The notes: generated from the sequence alone by a model not told the origin. A stretch of 64,000 bases of DNA from Chloranthus sessilifolius (GCA_021018995.1 CM037593.1:40933810-40997809); one strand, 5' to 3'. Counted from the first letter of the stretch, positions 46,230 to 57,501 are shown. Numbers and translations are program-made.

Positions 46230-48867
46230 CGTGTACATATACCAAAAAAGGAGAGAAAAGATGAAGTAGAGTTACCATCAAAATCTAAAAAAATTGAAAA
46301 AAGCAAAAACTCAAAAAGAGATTGCCTGAAATGAAGCAAAAAGAACAAAAAAAAATCTAGAAGAATCACGGGGCATGTACAGTAAAACCCCCAAGGAAGA
46401 AAGTATGTTGAGAAATCAAGTCAGACAAGGAAATCCTTTAACCCAAAGATACCTTCAAATCCTTAGATAACCCATGGCCAAGCTACACCCTGAAGGAAGC
46501 CCTCTTTGTAGGTTCGTAAGCAGTCATACTATCTGTTAAGTCAATATGAGCCGGGTCGTGAGAGAACACCAGAATCCCATCCAGCCGGCTATGACGGAAT
46601 CAAGGTCTATGTCGTGGCTGTATGAAAAAAGAAAATAAAAATAAAAAATAAAATAAAAATACAAGCTCAAAGCAAGATAGACGTGGTGAAAACCTGAAAG
46701 GGCATTCCGAGTAAAAACAGCGGGCTTGTGCGGACCAGGTGAAAACCCGAAAGGGCGCTTGGGGTAAGAGAGCTAAACCCACGGACGTGGTGAAAACCCA
46801 AAAGGGCGCCACGGGTAGAAAGAGGGAGATAAAAAAAAAAAAAAAAAAAAGAGGAAAAGAAGAAAAAATTGAAAAAGAAAGGTTTGGACTAATTGAGAAG
46901 ATTGATGCTTGAGGAAACCTTTTGTTACTCTTCCTGAACCCTTTTGTCTGACTGGGCCGCTCATGCTAGTTCAAATCAGGTCCCGACTAGAATTGTCTTT
47001 ATGAAACCCATACCGTCAAATGTATAACCCGAGGCAAGGAGAAAGGTTTAACTCAATCCAAAGGGATCAACGTTCTGGCCTTGGTAAAATCTGGAAACTC
47101 ACTCAGGTCCGATTACATGAAAGAGTTCGACTATGCTCAAAATGGGACCCGTTACTTCGTCTCACTATCAAAGCATCAAAAAAAGAGGAAAAAAAAGCCA
47201 AAAACAAAAAATCAAGAAAAATCCAAACACCAAAAACTGTGTATATATTTCTACTTATTTTCATGTACATATTTTCAGCATCATATTTCAATCTCAAAAA
47301 TGAAGAAAAATAACAAAAAATCTCCAAAAAATAAAAATCTAAAAAAATATCTTGAAAATGAAAAATATAGGTAGAAATCTACTTTTTCTTTTATTATTTA
47401 GGATGCATTTTCTTTATATGTATAAACAAAAAAGGGACTGACGTTTTCTCGAGAATGTGCAGGAACATCACACGGTCCAAATCTTCGAAGCAGGCAACTT
47501 CTCAGCGATGGACAAATCAGATAAAGCATCTCACCACCGACGTCAGGTTTAACAAAAAAATGAAAATCATTTTGAAAAGAAAAAAAAATCTATGTTTTCA
47601 TGCTACGCATAGAGACGCACATGCGTGTTTCGATGCGTTAAAATGTCAATATTTTATCGACAATGCAGATGTGCAAAATTAATGTCCTAGGTCAAAGGTT
47701 CGCCTTGGATCCATGGATCCTACTTCAAAGTAGCAGTAACGGTGTCAGTCTCGGTCAAATAGTCAATGTTTCGATTGGGTCAACTCCACTGCTAAATCTT
47801 TTGAGCGATGAGCGCTTTGTTTTGGATTCGTGTGAACTTGAGTTGTCTTAAGCTTCAGATTCTCCGTTGAAAAAGGTCAATCGTTGGTTGAGACCAACCT
47901 GTTGAAAATGAGATTATGTGTCAATCAAACTATGTGCAACCATGCATTCAGAAGGGTTCATTTCCCTTTTTATTTTTTGCAGGCTTAAAACCTGCATGGG
48001 CAGCGGTATCCCTATAAAGTGTACGCCATGCGTCTGGGTATCCGTATGATGGTCGTTTGTCTCCATAAATTGTACTTGGGCGGGTCCGGGTCAGGGCTTC
48101 CATCGCCTTTGTTGCTGCTTATTGCCCTTGATCGGTGCATGATTATGCATAGTTAATTGATGATTATGATCATTGTCAACAGAGGCCAGGATTGGATGCC
48201 CCCTTTTGGGAGGTGCCTAATGTTTGACTGGATCTGTTCAAGGAAGTCGAAACTGGATACTCTGGGTCATGTGGATTTGGGGCACGTTTTGAAAAATGGC
48301 ACGCACACCTAAAAAGCATTGTGACATCTATTCACTTCGCTCAGGTGGTCATGCTAAATAAACTTCGGGATCGATGGGTTCGCCCAAAGATCTCGAACCC
48401 TGCTTTCCGCAAGGGCACCCGCGAATAATCTAATAAGGTCATCAAATGCCTTGTAGGATTGGACGCAAACTGTGGAGTCTTGTGTTTGTTTACTTCGCAC
48501 CTATCTTTGAATGTGGGTCGATCACCCCTCTTACTTACGAAGCTGTTGCATTTAGAATGAATCTCGAACATCGATCACCTCCAAATCATTTCAAGAAGTG
48601 AACGTCTTTCCCGACTATAGGGAGTTCGCAACTCATGACATCTCGATTATGCCCAGTAATGTCGCTAAGAGCTTGGGAATCGATGACCTCGAGAAGCGAA
48701 TGATTAGCCTGACACTCCCGGGCTTTCGTTTTCTCACCATGTTACTTACCTGATGTTTGAAGTTCGTTATGAATACAGCGGATCCGTCAGCATTGCCTTG
48801 GGCCTCTTCGAATGTCTCTTTTCTTTGGCATATAATCACTAGTGATCGGATACCAAAGAGGGGTATC
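46000..48867 (+). other. 3' untranslated region of the Tat/Ogre-like element
   Basis: About 2.9 kb without recognisable protein. Contents: TA run at 46206-46228 after poly-A; three units of GTGGTGAAAACCCGAAAGGGC at 46681-46820; A-rich stretches at 46620-46870 and 47170-47360. A polypurine tract AAAGAGGGG (48855-48863) lies just before the 3' LTR and would prime plus-strand DNA. Confidence 0.7.
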
Positions 48868-50216
48868 TATAGATACCCAAATTTGGCCCAAGGCCCGATC
48901 AAAACACCATTCGAGAGAGGTGCAATTCTGAGCTTTTGATGGCATGAATGGAACCCTTAGAAATCACCCCAAACCCTTATGAATCACCCTATATCCCTTA
49001 GGAACCTATCCGGAACCTTTAGAAACCAATCTCGACCCTTAGAACCCATTCCGAACCCTAAACCTAACCTTCCCGAGTAATGGATGAAGAGTGGTGCACC
49101 AGAATTGGCTAAGGTTTTCTACTAATATCAAATCATATACCATTGGAAAGAGGACTTATCTAGCTTTCCAATAAGCTAAGAATCACCTCTATCGGAGTTG
49201 TACATCAAAAGTTATGGCCATTTGAAAATCAAGCTTTTTTTGGAGAGATTTTTGCTGGCGCAACTAATAGTTGCGTCAGGCCATTTTCCCCCTGGATTTG
49301 CCTGGCGCAACTAATAGTTGCGCTAGGTATTTTTCCCCCAGAAATGGCCTGGCGCAACTAATAGTTGCGCCAGGCATAAATGGGTCCCCCAACCCCTCGC
49401 AAGGCTAACTTCTAGGCTCTTGTCAGCTCTTTGTTTCTTTGTGCATTTGCACAGCAACTAATAGTTCTTGAGGAGCATATGAACGAATCGCTATTGAGTT
49501 TGACTTATTGACCACCTCAGTCCTTGGGGTGTGTTTTGATAACTTTGTTGCACCCTTTTAATTCCTATTTGTAACCCTTAAGTGATTTGAAACACTAACC
49601 TATCATCCACCATTAAAACCACCTTCACACCTTTCCAAACCCTTAAAATCCTAGGAAACCTTAGATGGCCCATTACCTAATTCTTAAACTTGTTTAGCCT
49701 CTAAGTAGCCTCCTAACACACCCTTTTCCTATAAATAGAGCCCCCCTCCCCTTGGTTTAAGGGTTGAGAAATTTCCTCTTCTGTGCTACAAGGGTCCGAG
49801 GGCTCCAGCTCCCCCCTTTCTTCTCCTATCTCTTTCTAGCTCCCTCCATCCTCTCATTTGTGCCGTTACGCTACCAATTTTTCGGTAGGAATGGAGGGGC
49901 ACAAATAGGATTCCAAGCCCATTTGGGCAAGAGGAAGCTATTTTCTTTGCTTTTATATTATTTTATTTTTGGCCATTAGTAGAGACCGCGTTAAGCGGGT
50001 TGATCGGGTGCCTAACACCTTCCCGATCGATAACCGAAGCCCCTACCCAAGAGCCTTTGGTGTGGACTGGATTTAGAGTCATATTTTTTAGCACTTCGGT
50101 GCTCATAAAAATGAACTAGGTATCCCGGGACACCGAAAGCTCTGGGTGGCAACTCTATATTTTTGTTAGAGAGCGCATTGTCGCGACGGGATCGTCTCGA
50201 TTCTCACGGTTGCACA
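48868..50216 (+). mobile_element. 3' LTR of the Tat/Ogre-like element
   Basis: 1349 bp. It starts TATAGATACCC where the 5' LTR has TGTAGACACCC, two G/C-to-A/T changes that destroy the TG end, and it ends GGTTGCACA. It lacks about 255 bp present in the 5' LTR but has one extra perfect palindrome unit (49348-49374). Partners at 49254 and 49302 match those of the 5' LTR. Confidence 0.92.
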
Positions 50217-50221
50217 GGAAC

Positions 50222-52156
50222 AAACACAATGAACATATAAATTAAAATCTCACATATATTCCATGATATTCTAAGCATGATGCATTTATGTATTTGCTAG
50301 AAAAATAGTTTAAAAGCTGATGATTTGCATTCAAGTTTACTAGTAATTTGCTTGTCTTCCTTTACTGTTGATTTATCATGAATGACACTGAACAGGCCTA
50401 AAGCAAAAATTAAATCTTCAACTTAAGTAATCCCCGAGCAATATAGCATCGACCCCCGATGAGATGCCGTTCATCGTCATCTAAATAGACAGTTGTAAAA
50501 ATGTATTCCCTGGGAATACGACCCAAACCCCTTTCTCAATAGGCGGCGGGGTTAAATCTCATCTCAACATCCCTGGGATGTGCTTACTGTGTATGGATCA
50601 ACCTTCGCACTGGTATACAGATTGGCCGTCGTACCGGTCACGGATATTCTGCCGAGTCAGTCGTGGGTATCCCGCCACGTCGGTGGGGTATCCTAATCAA
50701 ACCTCAAATAACAAAAATAACATGTGCTTTACATATAGTTGTTCACCGTGTAAAGTGCTATCTTATATCAGTTAGGCCTCAACAGTAATTATTCAATCAT
50801 ATATACATCCCTGGGATGTATAACTTACTCGCATCACATTGATGCTTTTATTACTTTCTCATCCCCTGGGGATGTCTCATTCTCATTAGATTACTTGATC
50901 TTAGTTACTCGCATCACACAGATGCCTTTATCACATTCTTGGTGTTACACAAACACCTATTTTCACAAAGCTTTTCATAGTTAAAATATTTTCAATTCTG
51001 ATAAACATATCACTACATACATGCTCTTGCAATTAAAGTACATGTTCAAGGTGTTCCCTACATCAATTCTCTGATGGTCCAAGTATCAAAGTCCCACGCG
51101 GCTCTTTGTGCTCGCTTTCACACGTACCACCTATGGTACATCACAACACATTCAATACATCACTAAAGATATAATAAAGAAGGTCCTAGACCCTCCATGA
51201 ATCTCAAAGTAAAACTAGAAAGTTAAGTAAAACTGCCAAAGTCGATTAATCGATTCCCAAAATCGATTAATCGAAATCCAAATTGATTAATCGATTCCCA
51301 AAATTGATTAATCAAGATTCAAATTCAATTAGTCGATCCCAAATCGATTAATCGAAATCCAAAGTCGATTAATCGATTTCTCTACTCGATTAGTCGATTT
51401 CCCCAGGTCATGTTTCTCCAGCCACTGGAGGTACCTAGTCGATTAATTGATCTTCCAAATCGATTAATCGAAATACAATTTGATTAATCGAAATCGGACA
51501 TCCTTGACTTTTCAACTTCTGGGCCAAAATCGATTAATCGAACCTCTATTTTGATTTATCGATTTGGCCAGATTCAGCCCCCTTTCGGGCTAATCTCCCA
51601 AAATCCATTCCTTTTCTTTTTCCTTCTTTCTCTAGGTCTTTAATCTATGATATTAATTATGCTAGACTGAATTTAATCATCTACAATCTATACATTAACT
51701 TAAATTTAAAACTCACCTTCAATCAATCTCAAATTGATTAATATCTAGGTTGGAATGGCTAGGGCTCCAGCTTTTGCTTCAATGGCTCCAAACGCGTTGA
51801 AATCTGACATTAAATGTTTAATCTTCCTTCCAAACCAACCACAATAACTCTTTGGTAATTAATCTCCTTCTCTTTCTCTCTCTCTTCTTAACTCTCTCCT
51901 CAATAGCCAAAACAAAAGGGATCTAGGGTTATTAACCCTTATATCCTCTCTTCGGTTTCGGTGTTAAGCGCATACACCAGAGATAGGTGTATGTAGCTCA
52001 AAACTAACACCATTTACTACACTCAGGTCACATATGCACCACGTCGGTTCATCACTCTATGAATTCAAAGTTTGACCATCACTTGGTCAAATCTACGATC
52101 AATCAGACACGGATCCCGAGGTCAAAGTTAAACGCTTAATTTTTTGGGATATTATA
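50222..52156 (-). mobile_element. LTR D, 5' part, right of the nested insertion
   Basis: Continues the minus-strand LTR from 33941. Holds the TATA-like box (about 50434-50450), a GTAGGGA motif (about 51053-51065) and the palindrome array 51241-51568. Ends GGGATATTATA, that is TATAATATCCC read on its own strand, where TG has become TA. It abuts the hAT transposase sequence. Confidence 0.85.
51241..51568. repeat. Palindrome array inside LTR D, core CGATTAATCG
   Basis: Irregularly spaced copies of TCGATTAATCGA and decayed forms. Position from the LTR 5' end (588-915 bp) equals that in LTR A. Confidence 0.85.
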
Positions 52157-53800
52157 AATTCGATCTTGCTTATCTTTATCCGGATCCATCTTTTCTAAAA
52201 TGTCAAAGAAACCACTAATATGTGTTGCTTCCGCTGCCTCCTAATTCGGATAAGAGAAATAAATCGTAGGATTTAGGAGGACTGCAGTGGAATATAAGGG
52301 GCTATACATTTGGACACCCTATCTCTTATCAACTATGTCAATAATGGGTTGAAAGAGACGAGATATGTATATATTATTAGATTAAAATTTTTTTTATAGC
52401 TTTTTTCATAAAACTATAGATATAGCCTATAGCAGGCTTCTCATTACCATAAACCAATCGTAGTACTTCTACGATTGGTTACGAGTCTCTAAGTGATTGG
52501 GCAATAATATTCTAAAAAGAGCTAGTTAAGATAGTTTGTGCTACCCACTTTCCTTTGGCCTTCTTTGACCAAGCTCCATTCCTTCAATTGGTAAAAGTTA
52601 CAAAGCTTCTAAGTTTTTCTCTTTTAGCATACATGCTTTGTAATGTCAAGAATGTCGTAGTAAAATGGGTGATAATGGGGAGTTGCAAATTATCTCCAAT
52701 GGCTTTACGCATATGGTGGAATAGAAGTGTATGCTTATACATATACACAGCTACCTTCCTAGCCTTAGCTATGGTTTTAATATGCACTTTTCCTATATCT
52801 TCTAAAATTAAGTCTAAGCAATGGACCTCACATGGGATCCAATATATGTGTGCTCTCCGTTCCATTATTAGTCTACCCGCGGCTATCAAGTTTGCCGCAT
52901 TGCCCGTAAAAACTTGGATAACATATTGTGTACCAATATCCTTTTCTATCATCTCATCTATAAGAGAAAATAGATATTTGACTGTATGAGAATGGGCCGA
53001 AGCATCTACGGATTTAATGAATATAGTTTCGATAAGACAATTTACCAAAAAGTTGATGATTGACCTACCGACCTTGTCAGTCTAACCGTCGGTCATTAGT
53101 GAGCACTCATATGTCTTCCAATCCTCTCGATACTCCTCAAGGAAGGCTTTTGTGAAGTCTACCTCCTTTTTAAGACATGTTTGTCTTATCTCATGATATG
53201 ATGGAGGTTTTAGGCCAGATCTAAATTGTCCAAGAGCTTCAACCATTACTTTGAAGCTCTTTAACTTTACGATATTGAATACAATACCGGCTTGGTACAT
53301 CCACTTAGCCACATATTGAATAGTGGTGGATTGGTCTTTAGCTTTAAACTTATTTTCTATAGTTGTTTGGGCCGGACCCTTACCCCTAGCGTCTACCACA
53401 TCCTCAGGAAGTAGTCTACAAGAGAAGAGTTTGTCTATTCCCTTCTCATTTCTATCACGTGCTCTTTTAGAGGATGGCGGTCTTGCACCACTACGAGTGG
53501 TGGAGAGAGTAGATCTATCATATTCTTCCTCATCTTCATCAATATCATAGTATTGTTGTAAAATCACTTTGTCATTATGTTTCGTCCTCGAAGTCTTATC
53601 CATCCATTCCAAGATCTCTTTTCAAATTTCTAGCGAGATATTTGGGCATGCCTTCACATTTGATCCGGGTTGCCAAGCAAGATATTGCTTGTCTCCCTAT
53701 TCCCCCCATACTTACATGGGGGCATATGGTACATTGAATCTTATTTTTTTCGGTTACACTCTTGTAACGTCCATATTTCTAACCCAGATCGGCAGAATTT
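52157..53800 (-). pseudogene. hAT transposase, N-terminal and central part
   Basis: Read on the minus strand. Near 53640-53740 is a decayed BED-type zinc finger (CTICPHV..VKACPN, with a frameshift). At 53082-53612 are EWMDKTSRTKHNDKVILQQY, an acidic linker, then FNIVKLKSFKVMVEALGQF and EEYREDWKTYECSLMTDG, the family block with the first catalytic Asp. At 52584-53048 is the DUF659-like core (FIKSVDASAHSHTVKYLFSLIDEMIE, IQVFTGNAANLIAAGRLIMER, HIYWIPCEVHCLDLILEDIGK). Sequence to 52160 continues the C-terminal half with many stops, then meets LTR D. A Gly (FTGNAAN) stands where Asp is usual (TDNAAN), so an active-site residue seems lost. The remaining exons are at 32.4-33.4 kb. Confidence 0.85.
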
Positions 53801-54788
53801 TTTGACCTAAGAGCATCATTCGAGAACGTAGACATAATGATAACATAATTTAAAGAAGTGGGTAGGTAGATGTTAACAATCATACTAAAAAAAATGAAAG
53901 AAATGAGGTGTAATAAGGAAGAAAAATAATCAAATAAAATTTAATAGGAATTAGAAATTAATTCTAATACTTGCTTCTTAAATTTTGAAGTGATTCCTCC
54001 CTCTTTGCTTGAAGAATGAAGATTGAAGCTTGAACCCCTTAACTCTTTAAGTTAACTACAAAATAGTGTAAATGAAATTATGATTAAAGATTTAAGAAAG
54101 AGAGAGAGAGAGAGAGACAGAGAGAGAGAGAGAAAACACTAAATACTCAAAAATAGACCAAAGAGGCATAAATCATACCTTGGATGGATGTGGTAGGGAT
54201 TAGAAAGAGAAAACCCCATTTATAGGCTTGGGGGGAGGCCTTAGAAGCAAAAAAGAAAAAAAAAAAAGATCCTCAACGGTCATAAATATGACCGTTGGGG
54301 AAGTATGCCATCACATACACATGTATGCGATGGCATACACATATCTGTCGCATATGCCATGATGGCATATGTGATAGAGTCATATAAAATGGCATATGCG
54401 ATCGCATATGACATCAATGCCTGGCTCCGATTTGTAACATTTCTTGTGATGCTAAGCTAGTGGGTAAATTTTGTTAAGCTATAGTGCTTTGACAACAACT
54501 TCAGAAGATGGCAACAAAAGGCACATTTTCTAATTGATGATAATATGCCTTGTCTACACTCTAACCCTACCAAGCCCATCAAATCTGAAGAAACTCCTAC
54601 TCAAACTTGCGCTCGTTAGAAGTGTGAGCAAGATGATAAAATTTGCAAGGACACATCTTCACCACCATGGTGGATTCACAAATTTATGCATCTCATAATG
54701 TGTTGATCGCGAAGGATATCTTTGGGAGATGTTGGAAGCATAGTCAAAAAAGTCTCTGAATTTTTTAAAAATTCAGAAAAACGTAGAG
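53801..54788. other. hAT 5' flank and right end, then intergenic DNA
   Basis: GA run (54095-54132), a stretch of overlapping palindromes CATATGCGATCGCATATG (about 54300-54410), and hAT-like TGCCTGGCTCCG at about 54419. From 54430 to 54788 no gene or repeat was recognised. Confidence 0.5.
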
Positions 54789-55524
54789 TGTAATAGCCCG
54801 AAAATTCTGAAAAAGAACCTGACTGTTTCGATATGCGTGCCCGGCACGGGAATCAAGACATATTTAAAATTTTAAAAGTATATTATTAGAAATAATGTTA
54901 AGCTGTAGTTAGGAGAATTCATGTGTGAATTCTCACTTTAATTCAAGCCTTGAAAGAAGTCGATGCGGCGTGATACGCCGGGGAGACTACGTAAGTGCTC
55001 CACACCGGAGTATAAGTTAAGGAAAACAAAAATATCTATTTATTAGCTTATAAGAGAAGGAAAGGGGATCTGGGAGTTCATTTTCCTTCACCTTCTTCTC
55101 CCTACTTCTGTAAACCCTAGATTTGGTAGAGGGTTTTGTTGGTCCTTGAAGAAACACGAGCCGAGAACACTTAGGTTAGTGTTTACGTAACTTTGGAGAG
55201 TGCGAAATCAACGTTGATACGTCATGCCTGATTTCTGAGAAGGTGTACTGTTGCCGAGTGTGGAAGCGGAGACACAAGAGTCCTATTCCGGGACGCATTG
55301 GCAACGAATCTGAGAGAATAGATCCGAAACCCTCGTTCGGATCGATTTGCCAAAACCCCGAAAGGGCCCAACTAAAGGTGAGTCCGTTTGTTTAAAAATA
55401 GGCAGTTGGATGCCCTTATATGTGCATGTGTGTGTGTATTAATGGTTGCAAGGGACCATTAATGAAAATGGATTAATGGGGGTAAAAATAGATGACCTCC
55501 ATTAATGACAGAAGTTCTGTCATT

Positions 55525-56181
55525 ATTGATCGATCAATGGCAAGATTGATCGATCAATGACTGGTGGTGATCGATCAATGAAGACCATTGATCGATCAAT
55601 CTGTATAAGACAAGGATGGGAACAGAAGCCCTAAAATTCTGGAAGTTCAGTGCACGAAGGGTATTGATCGATCAATTTGTGGATTGATCGATCAATCCTG
55701 TGCATTGATCGATCAACAAGAGAGTGATAGATCAATGACTAGTGGTGATCGATCAATGAAGGCATTGATCGATCACAGGAATGTATTGATCGATCAATGA
55801 AGGCATTGATCGATCACAGGAATGTATTGATCGATCAATGAAGGGATTGATCGATCAATCTGTATAAATGTTAAATGTGAACAGAAGGTGGGAAATTTGA
55901 ATTTTAGGCTATTGATCTATCAATGAGGGCATTGATCGATCAATAGGAGGCATTGATCGATCAACTAAGCTGGTGATCGATCAATTTTGGCTGTGTTAAA
56001 GTGAAGAGAGAAGAGGTTATTGATCGATCAATAAGGGTATTGATCGATCAATGATGAGTAGTGATCGATCAATAAAGGTTATTGATCGATCAATTGATTC
56101 TATTCCTAGATGAGAGCTAAGAGAGGATTGATCGATCAATAGAGGCATTGATCGATCAATAAGAGTGGTGATCGATCAATC
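55525..56181. repeat. Palindrome array inside LTR E, ATTGATCGATCAAT
   Basis: About two dozen copies of GATCGATCA, mostly within the perfect 14-bp palindrome ATTGATCGATCAAT, spaced irregularly by 5-60 bp. A local tandem duplication of about 40 bp is seen at 55760-55840. The array is better preserved than in the other LTRs. Confidence 0.92.
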
Positions 56182-56974
56182 ACCCCTGTTTTCAACCTAT
56201 TTTAATTTTGTGAGTTGAACACTACTGGACACCGCGCCAGTTCACATCCCGACATTCCTGACATGTAGAATACTATGTTTATGGTCTAGGATTAGACCAT
56301 GACGTCGTGAAAAGCTTTGGATTTGCTTAGAAAGAGGTTTAATCTGAGGTAGGGAAAAACCAACTTAAACTGTTTTGAGTATGATTTCATGTTTATTTCA
56401 TGTCTGCACCCTGATTTCTATTTTAACAAGCATGTAAGCATACCATAAATTCCTGCTATCTTTGAATTCTATTTTCTGATTTGTATCCCGAAACCTGCTC
56501 CTGATTTCTGCTATTTGATCTGTGAGGTCTACGTGTGTATCTAATTTGATGATTTAACCAGATGATCCCCACCGACCCGGCGGTATATCCGATGCCTGGC
56601 ACACTTGTGCATCTGCTTGTAATCCCTCGACACAATTGCACTCCATAGATGAGGCATTATTGCAATCTAAAATTATTCATGTGAACGACGATTGGTTGGG
56701 GTTTCCTATCGGAATATTCCTGTTTACTCCGTGCTATATAGTCACGGGAGTTTCTTAAGTTAGAAATATTCACATTTTAAGTCATTAATAATATACATGC
56801 ATAACACCTATTTCTTGGTTACAAGCACAGTATTTAATCTGTTTTTGTCCTGTTTACACATTCTGATTTGACTTCCTGCTTGAGATATCATGTCTTGCAT
56901 ATTCATTTCATTTTAGTTGGAATTCTTCTATTGAGCTATGATGTAGCTCACCTGGTTTTTCATTAACATTTTAG

Positions 56975-57099
56975 GTTTTGAGGCAGTAGCTCCCGGCACT
57001 GAGAGTGACCCAGATTTCCAGCCTGACCTAGAGGTTGAGGCCGAGACGAGGAGACGGACATTCAGGCGGACGAGTTCTATCCGTAGCCTGGGTACTTGA
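56975..57099 (+). other. Terminal-exon-like reading frame in LTR E
   Basis: The acceptor CATTTTAG ends at 56974. In the same phase as in LTRs A-D the frame reads FEAVAPGTESDPDFQPDLEV, then EAETRRRTFRRTSSIRSLGT and TGA. The first half is acidic as in the others; the end is basic and lacks Phe-Phe. Coding status is inference. Confidence 0.5.
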
Positions 57100-57501
57100 G
57101 TCCAATTTGCTGTATTTTGATATTTCGGATTATTTTGTACCTGGGGGCTACTGTCTGTATATATATAAATATTACTATAGATATTGTATTTTTGTGTTTT
57201 ATACATTCCATTGGAACTACTATCAGGAACCATTGTTTGGGTGATGGATGTCCATCACCGATGGTTCTTCTTGGTTCCTTTTTGGGAATGTATATCCTTT
57301 TGGTAAATAGAATTACATGTTTTATTTATTGTGTTCTTTTATATTAAATGTCTTATGAGATGACTCGACCTACCACTGCTGGACAGTGTCTGCTTGGTTT
57401 TCGCTATACGAGCAGACACTTTACGATTTGTCTCGGGGATCATTCAGAGTATGATCCTGATGGCACGGATTTCTGGGTGTGGAAATTCGGGCTGTCACAG
57501 T

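Larger units (their letters stand above)
33942..50216 (+). mobile_element. Tat/Ogre-lineage Ty3 retrotransposon, 16.3 kb, complete structure but decayed
   Basis: Two LTRs (33942-35525 and 48868-50216), a primer-binding site, gag, protease, G-patch, RT, RNase H, a second RNase H, integrase and polypurine tract stand in order on the plus strand. GGAAC flanks it at 33937-33941 and 50217-50221, a perfect 5-bp TSD within LTR D. A second RNase H plus a G-patch-like motif after protease is characteristic of the plant Tat/Ogre group. Many stops and frameshifts show that this copy is dead. Confidence 0.93.
32090..54430 (-). mobile_element. hAT transposon interrupted by nested retrotransposons
   Basis: Two blocks, about 32090-33429 and 52157-54430, together form one minus-strand hAT element. 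Removing the LTR at 33430-52156 (one TSD copy counted) joins an interrupted transposase gene in the right order. Both outer ends hold GGCATATGCGA-type palindromic subterminal words (about 32120-32150 and 54310-54410), and the right end carries TGCCTGGCTCCG, resembling plant hAT termini. Exact terminal repeats and the 8-bp TSD could not be fixed, so outer borders are approximate. Confidence 0.65.
54789..57499 (+). mobile_element. 5' LTR of the Tekay-like element, subfamily E
   Basis: 2711 bp. Landmarks in order: donor-like AAAGGTGAGT (about 55373), palindrome array (55525-56181), CTGAGGTAGGGAAAAA (56344), TATA-like GTGCTATATAG (56731), acceptor plus acidic/basic frame (56975-57099), and a hairpin (57228-57270) with GGTGATGGATGTCCATCACC. 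Same plan as LTRs A-D but a different palindrome. Confidence 0.92.

Noticed and set aside
55525-56181. Regularly repeated 14-mers that might suggest a CRISPR array
   Set aside because: Spacing is irregular, the word is fully palindromic, spacers repeat parts of each other, and the block lies within a plant LTR.
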